Part shown: piece after piece, positions 13,915 through 14,701 of the stretch
Numbering within the stretch: position 1 is the first letter of the stretch
Layout: each line of letters starts with the position of its first letter
Source of the DNA: CAZFHZ01 sp964519015
GTDB lineage: Bacteria > Blakebacterota > Blakebacteria > Blakebacterales > CAYUVJ01
Direction: 5' to 3'
DNA length: 14,701 nt
Assembly (NCBI GenBank): GCA_964519015.1
Contig: CAZFHZ010000082.1
Location: 1-14,701 of the forward strand
The notes under the pieces: model-generated
Told to the model about the DNA's origin: nothing
The model's input: the letters and a program-made list of their open reading frames with translations, nothing else
The model's database searches: none
Position numbers and translations under genes: made by a program

Positions 13915-14673
13915 TCAGCGGGTCCGGAAACGGAAGCTGATGACCGCCTGCTGGACGACCTGGGGAGCGGCCGTGGGGAGCGGCTGGAACTTCCACTGGC
14001 GCAGTGCGTTGAGGGAGGCCTCTTCGAGTGCCGGTTCACCTTTCTGGAGAGGCCGGATGCCGCTCACCTCGCCGGCCGGGGTGACCTCGAACCCGAAACG
14101 CAGTACGACCTCGCGCTCTACCCCGGCCGGGACCTGGGGGAGCACGCTCCGCACTACTTCCCGCCCCGCGCCCACCCACTCGATCTGCCATGGCCCGGTC
14201 GGTCCCGTCATCGGGTTCTCCCCCGGGGGACCACTGATCCCCACCACCCCGGTCGGAGCGGTCCGCTTGGCCCCTTCCGGGGTGCCTAGTGCGGTGGGGG
14301 GACGCTCCAATCCCGGTCGGGTCAACTGTTCGGCCAGGCTGGCCGGGCGCTCCGGGGTGGTTGGAGGCTGCTGTCGCAACGGGGTGGTGACCACCGGGTC
14401 GGGCGGGACGGGAGTGGGACGGTGTTCGGGCAGCTGGACCCGGTCGCTCGCCGGCTGGGGCCGGGGGGCGGTGGCGACCGGCGTCCCCTGGTCGGGTTCG
14501 ACGGATCCCCGGGAGGGGGCCATGGGGGCTTCCAGGAAGAGGAGTTCAGCCAGCGGTTCGGGCAGGGTGGTGGTGCTGACCGCCACCAGCAGGCAGATCA
14601 GCATCAGGAGGACATGGAAGAGCCCCGAGGCGAGCCAGCCCTGCACCCGACCGTCGTGGAGCGTGAGGGTCAC
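13915..14673 (-). CDS. TonB-family energy transducer
   Basis: The protein has 252 residues with one membrane helix near the N-terminus (about 12-33), a long Pro/Thr-rich periplasm-spanning segment (about 48-160) and a TonB-type C-terminal domain (about 168-252). That domain shows REVVLRFGFEVTPAGEVSGI, then LEEASLNALRQWKFQPLP and a last strand AVISFRFRTR, the usual V.F.V.P.G.V and AL..W.F.P pattern. Such proteins use the proton-motive force, through ExbB/ExbD, to drive TonB-dependent outer-membrane receptors. It starts at GTG 14673 with GAGGAGG ten bases upstream. Upstream lies a possible stop codon of a preceding gene (14691-14689), consistent with an operon that enters from the right. Its partner and substrate cannot be told from the window, and a link to the pilus is not shown. 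Confidence 0.82.
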   Translation of the reverse strand: MTLTLHDGRVQGWLASGLFHVLLMLICLLVAVSTTTLPEPLAELLFLEAPMAPSRGSVEPDQGTPVATAPRPQPASDRVQLPEHRPTPVPPDPVVTTPLRQQPPTTPERPASLAEQLTRPGLERPPTALGTPEGAKRTAPTGVVGISGPPGENPMTGPTGPWQIEWVGAGREVVRSVLPQVPAGVEREVVLRFGFEVTPAGEVSGIRPLQKGEPALEEASLNALRQWKFQPLPTAAPQVVQQAVISFRFRTR

Positions 14674-14683
14674 GGCCGGCCGC

Positions 14684-14690
14684 CCTCCTC
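14684..14690 (-). promoter_or_regulatory. Shine-Dalgarno of the TonB-like gene, overlapping a possible upstream stop
   Basis: GAGGAGG lies ten bases before GTG 14673. A TGA at 14691-14689 touches it and could end an upstream gene lying beyond the window; only about four of its codons would be inside, so no gene is called. Confidence 0.5.
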
Positions 14691-14701
14691 AGGCTTCCGC
14701 G

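Noticed and set aside
13706..14039. Two minus-strand frames of 87-96 codons covering the pilA upstream gap
   Set aside because: They overlap the 3' end of the TonB-like gene, run over the sigma-54 promoter and palindromes, and show no domain or ribosome-binding site.
1..14701. CRISPR array, tRNA, rRNA, insertion sequence or prophage signs
   Set aside because: I saw no regularly spaced repeats, no tRNA- or rRNA-like sequence, and no transposase or integrase; the region is a compact, uniform-composition pilus locus.

Overview
The window is a GC-rich (roughly two-thirds G+C) chromosomal segment from a Gram-negative (diderm) bacterium. Every convincing gene lies on the minus strand and reads from right to left. 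The content is almost entirely a type IV pilus (T4P) locus: a major pilin, the prepilin peptidase, four minor pilin-like proteins, the PilM-N-O-P alignment complex and the PilQ outer-membrane secretin, flanked by a TonB-family protein and an Ig-like-domain lipoprotein. The secretin, TonB-type protein and lipobox show the diderm envelope. The domain style (a huge FnIII-bearing minor pilin, an AMIN-PilP fusion, a short secretin) does not look like the proteobacterial T4P reference systems and suggests an environmental lineage outside Proteobacteria. An FCB-group or related candidate phylum is a guess that the sequence alone cannot settle.

Layout in transcription order (high to low coordinates): a TonB-like energy transducer (14673-13915); a 267-bp regulatory gap with a good sigma-54 promoter match and upstream palindromes; the major pilin (13647-13249); a terminator-like hairpin (13222-13184); then a tightly packed assembly and minor pilin cluster pilD (13124-12339), fimT/gspH-like (12321-11653), pilV-like (11662-11159), a giant pilW-like gene (11144-7572) and a pilX-like gene (7555-6167). 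A 188-bp gap (6166-5979) carries a textbook sigma-70 promoter and a 40-bp tandem hairpin repeat in the predicted leader. It drives pilM-pilN-pilO-pilP-pilQ (5978-1523), whose genes are 1-6 bp apart or overlap, followed after 42 bp by an Ig-like (Big_1-type) lipoprotein that runs off the left edge.

How the genes would work together: PilD cleaves and methylates the prepilins. The FimT/PilV/PilW/PilX minor pilins would form the priming tip complex. PilM (cytoplasmic) with PilN and PilO (inner membrane) and PilP (periplasmic) connect the motor platform to the PilQ secretin through which the fibre leaves. The ATPases PilB/PilT, the platform protein PilC and PilY1 are not in this window.

Most notable points: PilW is 1190 residues instead of about 250-350, carrying an EF-hand-like loop, five FnIII-like repeats and a jelly-roll domain, so it looks like a tip adhesin built into a minor pilin. 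The peptidoglycan-binding AMIN domain normally found on PilQ sits instead on a PilP that lacks a lipobox. The pilin and assembly genes appear to be under separate control (sigma-54 versus sigma-70). Start sites for fimT, pilQ, pilP and pilX were shifted from the longest possible reading frame using ribosome-binding-site evidence.
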